A DNA stretch of 64,000 nucleotides. Origin: Rhizobium sp. NLR16a (GTDB lineage: Bacteria; Pseudomonadota; Alphaproteobacteria; Rhizobiales; Rhizobiaceae). Shown here piece after piece: positions 34,594-46,419 of this stretch. Made by a program: the position numbers and the translations under genes. The DNA lies in assembly GCF_017948245.1 (NCBI RefSeq), contig NZ_CP072867.1, positions 62,001 to 126,000 on the forward strand, read 5' to 3'. The notes below the pieces were generated by a model. It did no database searches, was not told the origin of the DNA, and was given only the letters and a program-made list of their open reading frames with translations. Every line of letters begins with the position of its first letter. Within the stretch, counting starts at the first letter, position 1.

Positions 34594-35837
34594 GACGCCT
34601 TCTGCCATTCGGCCTCGAACAGGCCGGCGAGCTGTCTGATGCTGGAGTGATAGTCGAAGTCCTCGCGCACCCGCCTTTCGGCGGCGTCGCCGAGGCGCTG
34701 GCGCAGCGCCGGATCGCGGATCGCCACCTCCAGCGCCCGGGCAAGCAGCGCCGGATCCTCCGGCGGCACGACGAGGCCGTTCTCGCCATCCGTCAGCAGT
34801 TCCGGCACGCCGGATACTGTCGTGGAGACGCAGACGAGACGCTGGCTCGCGGCCTCGACCAACACGTTCGGCAGGCCGTCGCGGTCGCCGTTGGCGGCGA
34901 TGCGGCAGGCGAGCGCAAAGACGTCGGCGCGGCGGTAGTGGTCGAGCACGTCTTCCTGCGCCATGGCGCCCTTCCAGATGATGCGGCCGGAGAGGCCGAG
35001 CTCGGCGGCGAGCGCCTTCAGCCTGGCAAGCTCGTCACCGCCGCCGATATGCTCCATGCGCCAATGGAGGTCCGCCGGCAGCAGCGCCAGCGCCCGAAGC
35101 AAGACGTCGTAGCCCTTCTTCTCGACGGCGCGGCCGACGCTGAGGATGAAGGCCGGATCAGCCGGGTTGTTGCCGGTCCTCTGCGAATGCGCGCCGGAAA
35201 AATGGCCGAAGCGGGCGAGATCGAGGCCGTGATAGCTCAAATGTACCGCCTCCTTGCGCGATGTCAGCACGCGCATGTGTTCGTAGCCAGACCGAGTGCA
35301 GGTGACGGTCCAGCGGGCGCGCTTCAGCTTCTCCTTCAGTTCCCAGTCGGGCGAGGTCCATATGTCCTTGGCATGGGCCGAACAGGTCCAGGGCGTGCCC
35401 GTCAGGATGCTGGTATATTCCGTCACCGAGGCCGGCGTATGGATGAAATGAGCATGCAGCCACTCGCCTCCATCAGGCCATTCGCGCGCCAGCACCAGCG
35501 CCTGGCCGAGACGGCGGAAGCGGTTGCGGGAGAGGTCGCGCTTGAGGTCGGCGAAGAAGCGTTTGATCAGCGCCTTGAAGCCGGTTTTACCGAAGCCGGC
35601 GACGAGGCCTTTCAGCACGCGAATCGGTTCCTCGTGCAGATATTCCGGCAGATAGACGACACTCGCCTTGATCTCGTCATGCACCGGATGGCGCTTCTTG
35701 TCGGTCGGTCGGCGCATGGAAATCAGCGTCAGGTCGAAGCCGGCCCTTTCGAGGCCGAGCAATTCCTGGGCGATGAAGGTTTCCGAAAGGCGGGGATAGC
35801 CTTTCAGCACGACGAGTATCTTGCGGCGTGGCGGCAA
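34590..35837 (-). CDS. Family 4 glycosyltransferase
   Basis: The 415-residue protein has a GT-B retaining fold: N-terminal domain KILVVLKGYPRLSETFIAQE, C-terminal domain with FILSVGRAVEKKGYDVLLRA (the typical GT4 motif for the nucleotide-sugar site), and the EX7E region as NVLVEAASQRLVCVST. It transfers a sugar from a nucleotide donor in the cytoplasm. It sits between two COG4671-like genes, 10 bp after one and overlapping the other, so the three are one operon. The N-terminal part matches exopolysaccharide-type GT4 enzymes, but the product is unknown. Confidence 0.9.
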   Translation of the reverse strand: MPPRRKILVVLKGYPRLSETFIAQELLGLERAGFDLTLISMRRPTDKKRHPVHDEIKASVVYLPEYLHEEPIRVLKGLVAGFGKTGFKALIKRFFADLKRDLSRNRFRRLGQALVLAREWPDGGEWLHAHFIHTPASVTEYTSILTGTPWTCSAHAKDIWTSPDWELKEKLKRARWTVTCTRSGYEHMRVLTSRKEAVHLSYHGLDLARFGHFSGAHSQRTGNNPADPAFILSVGRAVEKKGYDVLLRALALLPADLHWRMEHIGGGDELARLKALAAELGLSGRIIWKGAMAQEDVLDHYRRADVFALACRIAANGDRDGLPNVLVEAASQRLVCVSTTVSGVPELLTDGENGLVVPPEDPALLARALEVAIRDPALRQRLGDAAERRVREDFDYHSSIRQLAGLFEAEWQKAS

Positions 35838-35846
35838 GGCTGTGCC

Positions 35847-37055
35847 CTATTCTGCGCCGACAACGGCTAGGTGGGTGGCCCGGCCGTCGAGCCATCGGCC
35901 GACGGTCTGCGAGATATGGTCCAGCCCTTCGAGATGCATATTGCTGCCGCTTTTCGACGGCGGCAGGCGAGAGGGCAAGCGCTTCAGCGCCGCGGCCATG
36001 ATGGCGGGATCAACCGATTGCTCCGGCAGCAGCATCTCGACGAGGCCGAGTTCGCTGGCCCGCTTCGCGCGCAGCAGCTGCTCCTCGCGCGGCTTGACGC
36101 GGGGCACGATGAGGGCCGGCTTATCGAAGGAGAGGATCTCGCAATAGGTGTTATATCCGCCCATGGCGACGACGCCGGTGGCGCCGGCGATCAGCTCTTC
36201 CATGTGATTGTCGAATTCGATCACCTCGATATAGGGAATGGCTTCGCCCTTCTGCACCAGCTTGGCGCGCTCGGCGGCCGGCATATAGGGCCCGAGCACG
36301 ACCAGCGCCTTCTGCGTCAGCGTCGGATCGGCCTCATAGGCGTTCATGACGTCATGGACGAGATCGGAGCCGTCGCCGCCGCCGCCTGTGGTGACGAGCA
36401 GATAATTGTCCTTGCGGGCGTTGATCGAGCTCTTGCCTTTGGAGACGCTGCGCTGCAGGAAGCCGACAAAATCCATCTTCCGGCGCAGGCTGGCCGGCAC
36501 GTCGAGACCAACAAGCGGATCGTAGAAATCCGGGGGGCCGTAGACCCAGACGCTGTCGTAATATTGGTCGATCTTCTGCATGACGCTGTTCTTCTTCCAC
36601 TCGGCCTCGAGCAGATGCGGCGCGTCCATGATCTCCCGCAGCCCTAGCACCAGCACGGTGCCACGGGCCTTGAGATAAGCGAGCGTATCCTCGACCTCGC
36701 CCTTCAATCCCATCGGCTCCTTGTCGACGATGAAAATGTCGGGCTGGAAGGTCTCGGCCGTGTGGCGGATGCTCGATTCGCGCATCTTCAGCGTTTCGTG
36801 CAGATCGATGTGACTGGCAAGCGACGTATATTCGCCGTTGCGCAGCTTGATCACGCTCGGGATCTTCACGAAGTCGACGCGGGCGCGGTAATCGAAGGCG
36901 CCGGCGATCGTCGCCCCTGAAATGATCAGGATGTTGAGGCCGCGATAGTCTTCGACCAGCGCATGGGCGATGGCGCGACAGCGCCTGAGATGGCCGAGGC
37001 CGAACGTGTCGTGGCTGTACATGAGGATGCGAGCATCTTCGAGACGTCTGGCCAT
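35847..37055 (-). CDS. MurG/COG4671-like glycosyltransferase, first of the glycan operon
   Basis: The 402-residue protein has the N-terminal loop ILMYSHDTFGLGHLRRCRAI, clearly related to the other COG4671-like protein of the cluster. Its C-terminal donor site reads LLVTTGGGGDG, GATGVVAMGGYNTYCEILS and PRVKPREEQLLRAKRASELG. ATG 37055 has GGAGGG at seven bases, which favours it over the frame start at 37100. It starts the run GT - GT4 - GT - ABC-like protein - cNMP-binding protein. The two COG4671-like enzymes probably add related sugars in sequence. Confidence 0.82.
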   Translation of the reverse strand: MARRLEDARILMYSHDTFGLGHLRRCRAIAHALVEDYRGLNILIISGATIAGAFDYRARVDFVKIPSVIKLRNGEYTSLASHIDLHETLKMRESSIRHTAETFQPDIFIVDKEPMGLKGEVEDTLAYLKARGTVLVLGLREIMDAPHLLEAEWKKNSVMQKIDQYYDSVWVYGPPDFYDPLVGLDVPASLRRKMDFVGFLQRSVSKGKSSINARKDNYLLVTTGGGGDGSDLVHDVMNAYEADPTLTQKALVVLGPYMPAAERAKLVQKGEAIPYIEVIEFDNHMEELIAGATGVVAMGGYNTYCEILSFDKPALIVPRVKPREEQLLRAKRASELGLVEMLLPEQSVDPAIMAAALKRLPSRLPPSKSGSNMHLEGLDHISQTVGRWLDGRATHLAVVGAE

Positions 37056-37151
37056 GGGTGTTCCCTCCGGGGTGAACATCATAGTTAGCACCCCCACCAT
37101 CCGGAGGCCAAGAGGCGGGCGCGATGCCGGACGGCGCCGCCGAGCTTGCCG

Positions 37152-38324
37152 CTATTTGTAGGGATCTGCCGCATCGCGCAAGCCGTCTCCCAGAAAGTTG
37201 AACGCCAAAATGACAAGAACAACAGGAATGATCGGAAAGAGCAGCCAAGGATAGAAGGCGATGACGCTGACGCTTTTTGCCTCGGTCAGCAGAATGCCCC
37301 AGCTGGTGATCGGGGGTCGAAGGCCGAGGCCGAGGAAGGAGAGCGCGGTCTCGCCGAGGATCATGCCGGGGATCGAAATCGTCGCCGAAGCGATGAGATG
37401 CGACATGAAGCCCGGCACCAGATGGCGGCCAATGATGCGCGGCGTGCTGGCCCCCATCAGCTGCGCGGCCTGGACGTAATCCTCCTCGCGCAATGCCAGG
37501 AGCTTGGAGCGCACGGCCCGCGCCAGCCCGGTCCAGTCGATGATTCCGAGGATAACGGTGATGCCGAAATATATGACGATCGGGCTCCAGGTCACCGGCA
37601 TGATGGCGGCGAGCGCCATCCACAGCGGCAGGCTTGGCAGCGATTGCAGCACCTCGATCAGGCGCTGGACGATGAGGTCGAAGACGCCGCCCCAGTATCC
37701 GGCAAGGCCGCCGATGACGATGCCGAGCACGAAGCTGATCGAAATGCCGATCAGGCCGATCGTCAGCGATATACGCGCGCCGTAGAGGATGCGCGACAGC
37801 ACGTCGCGGCCGAGCCGGTCGGTGCCGAGCAGGAACATCTGGCCACCGATCGCCGGGCAGATGAGATGGTAGTTCGAGGCGACGAGACCCCAGAATCTAT
37901 AGGAATCGCCGCGGCAGAAGAAGCGGATCGGCTGCACGTCGTTCGGCCTGTCGGTATAGACGCGGTGCAGCGTGTCGAGATCGAGCGTCATGCTGCGGCC
38001 GTAGACGAAGGGACCGACGAACTCGCCCTTGTCGAAGAAATGGACGCGCTGAGGTGGTGCATGGATGAAGTCGACGTTGCGCGTGTGCAGGCCGTAAGGC
38101 GCCAGGAACTCGACGATAAGGATCATCAGGTAGACGGCGGCGAGAAAGATGCCGGAGATCAAAGCGAGCCTGTGCTGCTTGAACTTCCACCACATCAGTT
38201 GCTTCTGCGAGGCGAGATGGATGCGCGATTGCGCCGCCGTCATGCTCTCGGTCGCATGCGGATCGAAGGGAGCGGTGGAGACGTAGTGCGGCAGCGGCGC
38301 GCCGGGTGCGGGAAGGGGCGACAT
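37152..38324 (-). CDS. Peptide/opine ABC transporter permease (OppC/YejE-like)
   Basis: The 390-residue protein has six membrane helices with a large periplasmic insert after the first (about residues 70-170), as in YejE-like permeases. The permease core includes LLGTDRLGRDVLSRI and the coupling loop QAAQLMGASTPRIIGRHLVPG. With the adjacent permease it forms the channel of a family 5 importer. Its ATG overlaps the stop of the upstream permease (TAATG). It is the last gene of the operon ATPase - binding protein - permease - permease. Confidence 0.92.
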   Translation of the reverse strand: MSPLPAPGAPLPHYVSTAPFDPHATESMTAAQSRIHLASQKQLMWWKFKQHRLALISGIFLAAVYLMILIVEFLAPYGLHTRNVDFIHAPPQRVHFFDKGEFVGPFVYGRSMTLDLDTLHRVYTDRPNDVQPIRFFCRGDSYRFWGLVASNYHLICPAIGGQMFLLGTDRLGRDVLSRILYGARISLTIGLIGISISFVLGIVIGGLAGYWGGVFDLIVQRLIEVLQSLPSLPLWMALAAIMPVTWSPIVIYFGITVILGIIDWTGLARAVRSKLLALREEDYVQAAQLMGASTPRIIGRHLVPGFMSHLIASATISIPGMILGETALSFLGLGLRPPITSWGILLTEAKSVSVIAFYPWLLFPIIPVVLVILAFNFLGDGLRDAADPYK

Positions 38325-39322
38325 TATTTGGTGCTCCTGCCTTGCAGACGGATGCGGGGATCGAGGAAACCGAGGGCGATATCGGAGATCAGCACGCCGA
38401 TGACGTTGAGGAAGGCGAGGAACATCAGGAAGGAGCCGGCGAGATACATGTCCTGGCTCTGCAGCGCCTTGATCAGCATCGGCCCGGTCGTCTCCAGCGA
38501 CAGCACGATGGCGACGATCTCGGCGCCCGAGATGATCGACGGCAGGATCGAGCCGATATCGGCGATGAAGAAATTGAGCGCCATGCGCAGCGGATATTTG
38601 ACCAGCGCCCGCATCGGATGCAGGCCCTTGGCGCGGGCCGTCGTCACATATTGCTTCTGCATCTCGTCGAGAAGATTGGCGCGCAGCCGCCGGATCATGC
38701 CGGCCGTGCCGGCCGTGCCAACGATGATGACGGGGATCCAGAGATGGGCGAGGATCGACTTCGCCTTTTCCCAGCTCATCGGTGCGTTGAGATATTGCTG
38801 GTCCATCAGATGGCCGATCGACAGCCCGAACCAGACATTGGCGAAATACATCAGGATCAGCGCCAGCATGAAGTTCGGAATGGCGATGCCGAGCAGGCCG
38901 AGAAAGGTCAGCCCGTAATCGCCCCAGCTATACTGATGCGTCGCCGAATAGATGCCGATCGGAAAGGCGATCAGCCAGGTGAGCAGGATCGTCGTGAAGG
39001 AGACGAGGATCGTCAGCCACAACCGTTCGCCGACCACGTCCGAGACCGGCAGCTGGTATTCGAAGGAATAGCCGAAATCGCCGTGCAGCATGCCGCCGAC
39101 CCAGTAGAAATAGCGCACGATCTCCGGCTTGTCGAAGCCGTATTGCTGGCGCATCTCCTCGATTTCCTGGAGGTTGGCGGCCTCGCCGGAGGCGCGCAGC
39201 TCGGCGATCTGGCTCTCGAAGAAGTCGCCGGGCGGCAGCTCGATGATGGTGAAAACAAGCGCCGAAATGACGAAGAGCGTCGGCACCATGGCGGCGATGC
39301 GCCAGAGAATGTATCTGAGCAC
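38324..39322 (-). CDS. Peptide/opine ABC transporter permease (OppB/YejB-like)
   Basis: The 332-residue protein has six membrane helices, the OppB opening (MLRYILWRIAAMVPTLFVIS) and the coupling loop VTTARAKGLHPMRALVKYPL. It pairs with the OppC-like permease and follows the binding-protein gene by three bases. An insert of about 50 residues after helix 1 (EIEEMRQQYGFDKPEIVRYF) is normal for this family. It has no isolated promoter. Confidence 0.93.
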   Translation of the reverse strand: MLRYILWRIAAMVPTLFVISALVFTIIELPPGDFFESQIAELRASGEAANLQEIEEMRQQYGFDKPEIVRYFYWVGGMLHGDFGYSFEYQLPVSDVVGERLWLTILVSFTTILLTWLIAFPIGIYSATHQYSWGDYGLTFLGLLGIAIPNFMLALILMYFANVWFGLSIGHLMDQQYLNAPMSWEKAKSILAHLWIPVIIVGTAGTAGMIRRLRANLLDEMQKQYVTTARAKGLHPMRALVKYPLRMALNFFIADIGSILPSIISGAEIVAIVLSLETTGPMLIKALQSQDMYLAGSFLMFLAFLNVIGVLISDIALGFLDPRIRLQGRSTK

Positions 39323-39325
39323 GCC

Positions 39326-41232
39326 TCAGGCCTCCTTGTACCAGAAAACATCCGGCATGTAGACGCCGAGATAGGAGGTGGGATCGAAGCCGTAGAGCGC
39401 TTTCTCCGGCAGGTTCTGCAGCTTGGCGGCGCGCAGGATCGGCTGCAGCGTGCTGTTGATGAGGCCGATTGAGAAGACCTGCTGCGTATAGAGCGACAGC
39501 ATTCTGTGCCAGATCGCCTGGCGCTCCTCGAATTTTGCCGTCGAGCCCCATTGGCCGAGCAGGTCCACCAGCTCTGCCGCCTCCGGCAGGTCGGGAGCGA
39601 CACCTTCCTGGCCGGCGGAGAGATAATGCATGCCCCAGAGCGGCCATTGCAGCTGATCATCGAGCGTCGGCGCAAGACCGGACGGCGACATGTCGGCCGT
39701 CGGCACGCCATTGTCGAGGCCGTACCAGATCGACATCATGATCGTGCCGCTCATGGCGCGGTTGCGGAAGACGTCCCGCTGCGAGGTGCGGGTATAAAGC
39801 GCAAGGCCGATATCGGCCCAGTGATCGTGCACCAGTTCCAGCACGTCGGTGTCGAGATTGCTTTCGCCGGCGGTCTCGACGGTGATCTCGGCGCGTCGCC
39901 CGTCCGGCAGCAGCCGGATGCCGTCGTCGCCGCGGCGGGTCAGGCCGAGCTCGTCGAGCAGGCGGTTGGCCTCGTCGGGATCGAACTTGACGAAGGCGTC
40001 GGCATATTCCTGCTTGAAGAGCGGACTGTCGGGCAGCACGGTATCGGCGCTCGGCGTGCCCAATCCATAGAAGGCGACCATATTGATCTCGTGCCGGTTG
40101 ATCGCCAGCGACAGCGCCCGGCGCAGGCGCACGTCGCGGAAAAGGCCGCGCCACACCTCGTCGGCGCAGTTGAGATTCGGCAAGAGCGTGATGCGCGAGC
40201 CGCGCGCGACCTTCCAGAGATTGACCTTCACCGGAAAGCGCTTCTCCGCCTCCTTCAGGAAGGTGTAGTCGTTGAAGTCGATGCCGGTTGCCTGCAGGTC
40301 GGCCTCGCCCGCGCCGGCCTTGGCGGCGATGATCGACGAGGAAGAGACGTTGAGGATAAAACGATCGAGATAGGGAAGCTGCCTGCCGTTTTCGTCGACG
40401 CGATGGAAGAACGGGTTGCGCTCGAAGACGAACTGCTCGGCCGGCAGCGCCGTCGTGTTGCGCCAGGGATCGAGCGTCGGCAGGTTGGGATTTTCCGGAC
40501 GATAGGAGCGCGCCATCTTGATGTGCAGGTCCTGCCATTTCTTGACGCGGAAGGTCTGCATCATCTGTTCCATCTTCGCCTGGTCCGGCTGGAACTTCTT
40601 GTGGAACTGCTTCAGGTAATGCGCCGGCCCGAAGATGACGAGCGGCTGCGGGCCGGCCAAGCTCGGCAGGAACATCGGGTTGGGTTTATCCCAAGTATAG
40701 CGAACGGTCAGCGGATCGAGCATCTCGAAGCGCGGCAGGCTGCCGTGTGGGCGAAGCTCGAGTGCGCCGCCGCCCGGCGTCAGCTTGTCATTGAGGATGA
40801 CGTCTTCCCACCAGTAGCGGAAATCATCGGCGGTGAACGGCGCCCCGTCCGACCATTTATGGCCCTCGCGCAGCGTGAAGGTGAAGACCGTGTCTTCCTC
40901 GGAACGGAAATCGGCCAGAATGTCGGGCCGGAACTGCAGGTGCTTGTCGTAGCCGATCAGGCGGGCATAGCCGTAGATCGTCATGAAGCGGATATCGCGC
41001 TGGCTGCCGATGATGGTGCGCACCGTGCCGCCATAGGCGCCGGGTTCGAGCCCCATCTCCTTCAAGTTGACGATGCGCGGGCGGGCGGGAATGCGTTCGG
41101 CCATACCAGGCAGGCTGCCTGATGCCAGCCGCTCCTTCAGGAATTCCGGCTCGCCGACCTGTTCGGCCCGCAGCACCGCCGGCGCGATCGCAGCACCGAC
41201 GAGGCCGCCGAGAAAGGTGCGACGCGTCACCA

Positions 41233-41233
<1 letters not shown>
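39326..41233 (-). CDS. Family 5 extracellular solute-binding protein, Tat-type signal
   Basis: The 635-residue protein starts with TRRTFLGGLVGAAIAPAVL, a twin-arginine signal (R-R-x-F-L), so it is probably exported folded. The mature part is a long SBP-family-5 fold, with FTLREGHKWSDGAPFTADDF at about residue 125, a motif of peptide, nickel and opine binding proteins. At over 600 residues it is in the YejA-like size class. Its start overlaps the ATPase stop by one base (TGATG). The ligand is probably a peptide, opine or oligosaccharide. Confidence 0.9.
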
Positions 41234-43122
<1,889 letters not shown>

Positions 43123-43270
43123 ACCAATGAAATTCCCCAGTCTTCTATGTTCCCGTTAAGGCAACACTATCGTACCGCAAACGGGGTGTCTAGCTGATGA
43201 CAAGCAAGGGGAAATTGCCGCGGTTCACCATCTCTGTAACGCGCAGTTCTGGCGGCCGCAACCTGGCGTT

Positions 43271-44614
43271 TTACTGAATGAACTTCTCCATGCTTGTGCG
43301 CTTGACCTGTTTCTTGGCGTCGCGGTGCAGGAGAATGACCTGTTCGGCTTCGGAAAGTCCGTTCTGCACGGCTTCGCGGAAATGTTCGTCGACATGGATA
43401 TCCGGGGCCGGGGCGCGTGGCTGCAGTACCGTCACCTTCTGGCGGATGCCGCGCAGCTTCTCCTCGCCGAGGGTTGTCCATTCGCCGCCGCAATAACCGG
43501 CGAAGGCCTGGCTGGCGACGACCTCCCGGCCGTATTTTTTGGTCAGGATCTGCAAACGCTGCACCTCGTTGACCGCCGATCCGAAGGCGGAGAAGGTCAG
43601 CCGGTCCTTGAGGCCGACATTGCCGAACATGACGTTGCCGACATGCATGCCGATGCCGTAGCCGATCCTGGATAGACCCTTCTCCTCGCGCTCCCGATTG
43701 AGCTCGGCCACCCGCGCCTGCGCCTGGTGGACGGCCGAAAGTGCTGCCTCGCAGGCGATTTTCGATGGGTCCTTGTGACGCCCGCAGGGATAGACGGCGA
43801 GAAAGCCGTCGCCGAGGAAGCTCAGAATCTCGCCGCCATTGCGGTTGAAGGGAGCGGCGATCGCGTCGAAGAACTGGTTCAGCGTATCGATATAGGCCTG
43901 GCGGCCTTCCTTTTCGGCATACATGGTGGATTCGCGCATGTCGCCCATGACCAGCGCCGCCCGGATCGTTTCGCCGTCGCCGCGGCGAATCTGGCCATTC
44001 AGCACCCGTTTGCCGGCGTCGCCGCCGAGATAGGTGGTCAGCATGTTGTTGGCGAGCTTGCCGAGCACCGCCATCTTGGCGGCCACCGCCAGATGGTTCT
44101 GCATCCGGAGCAGCGCGTCGATCATGTCGTCGGTAAAACCGTTATGATGGTCAGTCGACCAGGAGCCCATCATGCCCTGCACCGAATCGTCGCCGAAGGG
44201 CTGCACGAAGGCGAGGTAATCGGTCATCCTGTCCTTGCGCAGATCCTCGAAGATCGGGAATTCGGCCGGGCCTTCCTGCATCAACCGCCGCCGAATATGC
44301 TGCAGGTTGTTGTCGAGCAGGTAATAATAGGGGCTCTGCAGGAAGCGGTCCGGCTTCTGCCCGGCCGGCATGCGGAGGCCCTCGATAGTGACGCCGCTGG
44401 CCCGCCGCCAGGTGAAGCTCAAGGCATCGTAGAGCGGATGCAGCATCGAAAAGGTCAGGTGCACGCGGGCGATCGGAAGGCCGGCGGAAGCAAGTCTTTC
44501 GCAGAAGCCGCGCACGATGTTTTCGAGGTCGTCACCTGCCAGCGAGGAATGTGTCAGCCATTCGGCGACCCGGTCCAACAGGATGGAGGACACGCTGGAT
44601 TCGATCGTGCTCAT
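43271..44614 (-). CDS. Class III adenylate/guanylate cyclase, cytosolic
   Basis: The 447-residue protein has an N-terminal region of about 200 residues with no membrane helix, similar to the sensor half of rhizobial CyaC/Cya3-like cyclases. A class III catalytic domain follows. Metal-binding Asp residues are in ALVMGDMRESTMYAE and ILSFLGDGFLAVYP, and the later motif is MHVGNVMFGNVGLKDRLTFS. It makes cAMP, or possibly cGMP, in the cytoplasm. The adenine-specifying residues cannot be assigned with certainty. The start at 44614 is a choice among nearby Met codons. A long leader region lies upstream. Confidence 0.85.
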   Translation of the reverse strand: MSTIESSVSSILLDRVAEWLTHSSLAGDDLENIVRGFCERLASAGLPIARVHLTFSMLHPLYDALSFTWRRASGVTIEGLRMPAGQKPDRFLQSPYYYLLDNNLQHIRRRLMQEGPAEFPIFEDLRKDRMTDYLAFVQPFGDDSVQGMMGSWSTDHHNGFTDDMIDALLRMQNHLAVAAKMAVLGKLANNMLTTYLGGDAGKRVLNGQIRRGDGETIRAALVMGDMRESTMYAEKEGRQAYIDTLNQFFDAIAAPFNRNGGEILSFLGDGFLAVYPCGRHKDPSKIACEAALSAVHQAQARVAELNREREEKGLSRIGYGIGMHVGNVMFGNVGLKDRLTFSAFGSAVNEVQRLQILTKKYGREVVASQAFAGYCGGEWTTLGEEKLRGIRQKVTVLQPRAPAPDIHVDEHFREAVQNGLSEAEQVILLHRDAKKQVKRTSMEKFIQ

Positions 44615-45081
44615 TCTCGGTATGATCCTCATAAGGCACGCCATCCCCAAGAGCCAAAAGTCCCCCGGCCGACGCATTTTCATGCGCAGGTCACAAGGAA
44701 ATCAGGATGTACGAGCGGTAATATTTGTCAACGATCTGCCGAAAGCCCGGCAGCAGCGCCCTCAGTTCCCCGGAACGCGGATCGGAGGGGAAGTCCTTTC
44801 TCGATGGTTCAATATCAAACTCACATAGGGGTGCTGCAGATGCGAAACAATGGGACCCGGATTCTTTTGTGCGCTCAGGTTGCGGCAAAGGCCGCCGCCG
44901 GGGCATTTCGGCCACACCCCGGAGAGGTGGTGCTCTGGGATATCGGCGAGACCAGCCCTCGTGCGCTCTGAGGGCACGGCGTAAACAGGGGTGGCACCGT
45001 GGCGAGAAGAAGCTCCGGGTTTAATTCCCCGCCATGATGCATTAGATCAGCTTTCTAAATTCCCATTCGAAAGATCCCGCC
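44615..45081. other. 467-bp region with several hairpins between divergent cyclase and sugar dehydrogenase genes
   Basis: No convincing gene is seen. Stable elements include GCCCTC/GAGGGC (44955-44975), GGCC/GGCC arms around 44890-44913, and an AGGGGTGGCACCGTGG stretch near 44987. The last contains the GGTGGCACC core that resembles the T-box antiterminator bulge. The right end is relatively AT-rich before the TTG start at 45082. It could be a structured leader, a small RNA, or only GC-rich spacer. Confidence 0.35.
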
Positions 45082-46419
45082 TTGGCCACCTCCACCTTCG
45101 ACACGCTCCTGCAGAAGATCGAAAGCCGCGCGGCGCGTGCCGGCATTATCGGGCTCGGTTATGTCGGCCTGCCGCTGGCGATCGCCGTCGCGCACAGCGG
45201 TTTTGCGGTCACCGGCTTCGACATCGATCCCTCAAAGATGGTGGCGCTCGATGCCCGCCGCTCCTATATCGACGCCGTCAGCAACGAGGCGCTTGCCGCC
45301 GAGATCGATGCGAACCGATTCCAGGCGACGACGGATTTCGCCGGCCTTGGTGAATGTGATGTCATCATCATCTGCGTGCCGACGCCGCTCACCAAGCATC
45401 GCGACCCCGATCTTTCCTTCGTCGAGGCGACCTCGCGCTCGATCGCTGAGCATTTGCGCCCCGGCCAGCTCGTCGCGCTGGAATCCACCACCTATCCCGG
45501 CACGACCGACGATATCGTCAAGGTCATCCTCGAAGGCACCGGCTTGAAGTCCGGCGCGGATTTCTTCGTCGGCTTCTCGCCGGAGCGCGAGGACCCCGGC
45601 AACCAGCATTACCACACCGCGACTATCCCGAAGGTTGTCGCCGGCGACGGGCCGGAGGCGCTGGCTCTGATGAAGGCCTTCTATGGCGCGGCGGTGTCGA
45701 CCGTCGTTCCGGTTTCCTCGAATGCGACGGCCGAGGCCGTCAAGCTCACCGAAAACATCTTCCGTTCGGTCAACATCGCCCTAGTCAACGAGCTGAAGAC
45801 GGTCTATGCGGCGATGGGCATCGACGTCTGGGAAGTGATCGACGCGGCCAAGACCAAGCCGTTCGGCTACATGCCCTTCTATCCTGGCCCCGGCCTCGGC
45901 GGCCATTGCATCCCGATCGATCCCTTCTACCTCACCTGGAAATCGCGTGAATATGAGCTTCCGACCCGATTCATCGAGCTTGCCGGCGAGATCAATTCGG
46001 CGATGCCGCGCTATGTCGTCGGCAAACTGGCCGAAGCGCTCGACATCCGCGCCGGCAAGGCGCTGAGCCGCAGCCGCGTGCTGGTGCTGGGGCTCGCCTA
46101 CAAGAAGAACGTCGCCGATATAAGAGAGAGCCCGTCGCTGCGGCTGATCGAGATCATCGAGGAGCGCGGCGGCAGCGCCGATTACCACGATCCCTTCGTC
46201 GCCGAGATCCCGCCGACGCGCGAACATCAAGCGCTGAAGGGGCGCCAATCGGTGGCACTGACGGCGCAGGCCGTTGCCGGCTATGATGTCGTGCTGGTCG
46301 CGACCGATCATGACGGGGTGGATTATGCGGCGCTCGCCGAAAGTGCGGCGTTGATCATCGACACGCGCAACGTCTTCGACCGGCTCGGCCTTTCCGCCGA
46401 TCACGTCGTCAAGGCGTAA
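45082..46419 (+). CDS. UDP-N-acetylglucosamine/hexosamine 6-dehydrogenase (nucleotide sugar dehydrogenase)
   Basis: The 445-residue protein has an N-terminal NAD-binding motif (GIIGLGYVGLPLAIAVAHSG, about residues 20-39), the catalytic Cys in GPGLGGHCIPIDP (about residue 276) and a C-terminal UDP-binding domain (LVLGLAYKKNVADIRESPSL). This is the WbpA/TviB type that oxidises UDP-HexNAc to the uronate for surface polysaccharides. The start is TTG at 45082; no ATG lies upstream of the glycine motif in frame. It stands alone, with the DUF3095 gene converging from the other side. Confidence 0.9.
   Translation: MATSTFDTLLQKIESRAARAGIIGLGYVGLPLAIAVAHSGFAVTGFDIDPSKMVALDARRSYIDAVSNEALAAEIDANRFQATTDFAGLGECDVIIICVPTPLTKHRDPDLSFVEATSRSIAEHLRPGQLVALESTTYPGTTDDIVKVILEGTGLKSGADFFVGFSPEREDPGNQHYHTATIPKVVAGDGPEALALMKAFYGAAVSTVVPVSSNATAEAVKLTENIFRSVNIALVNELKTVYAAMGIDVWEVIDAAKTKPFGYMPFYPGPGLGGHCIPIDPFYLTWKSREYELPTRFIELAGEINSAMPRYVVGKLAEALDIRAGKALSRSRVLVLGLAYKKNVADIRESPSLRLIEIIEERGGSADYHDPFVAEIPPTREHQALKGRQSVALTAQAVAGYDVVLVATDHDGVDYAALAESAALIIDTRNVFDRLGLSADHVVKA

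Noticed and set aside
44980..45040. GGTGGCACCG as a T-box riboswitch antiterminator
   Set aside because: Downstream gene is a sugar dehydrogenase, stem I elements and a specifier loop are not seen, and no T-run terminator follows. T-boxes are nearly absent from alphaproteobacteria.
45000..45040. A tRNA-like T arm (CCGGG-TTTAATT-CCCCG)
   Set aside because: The T loop and stem have mismatches and no acceptor, D or anticodon arms can be formed around it.
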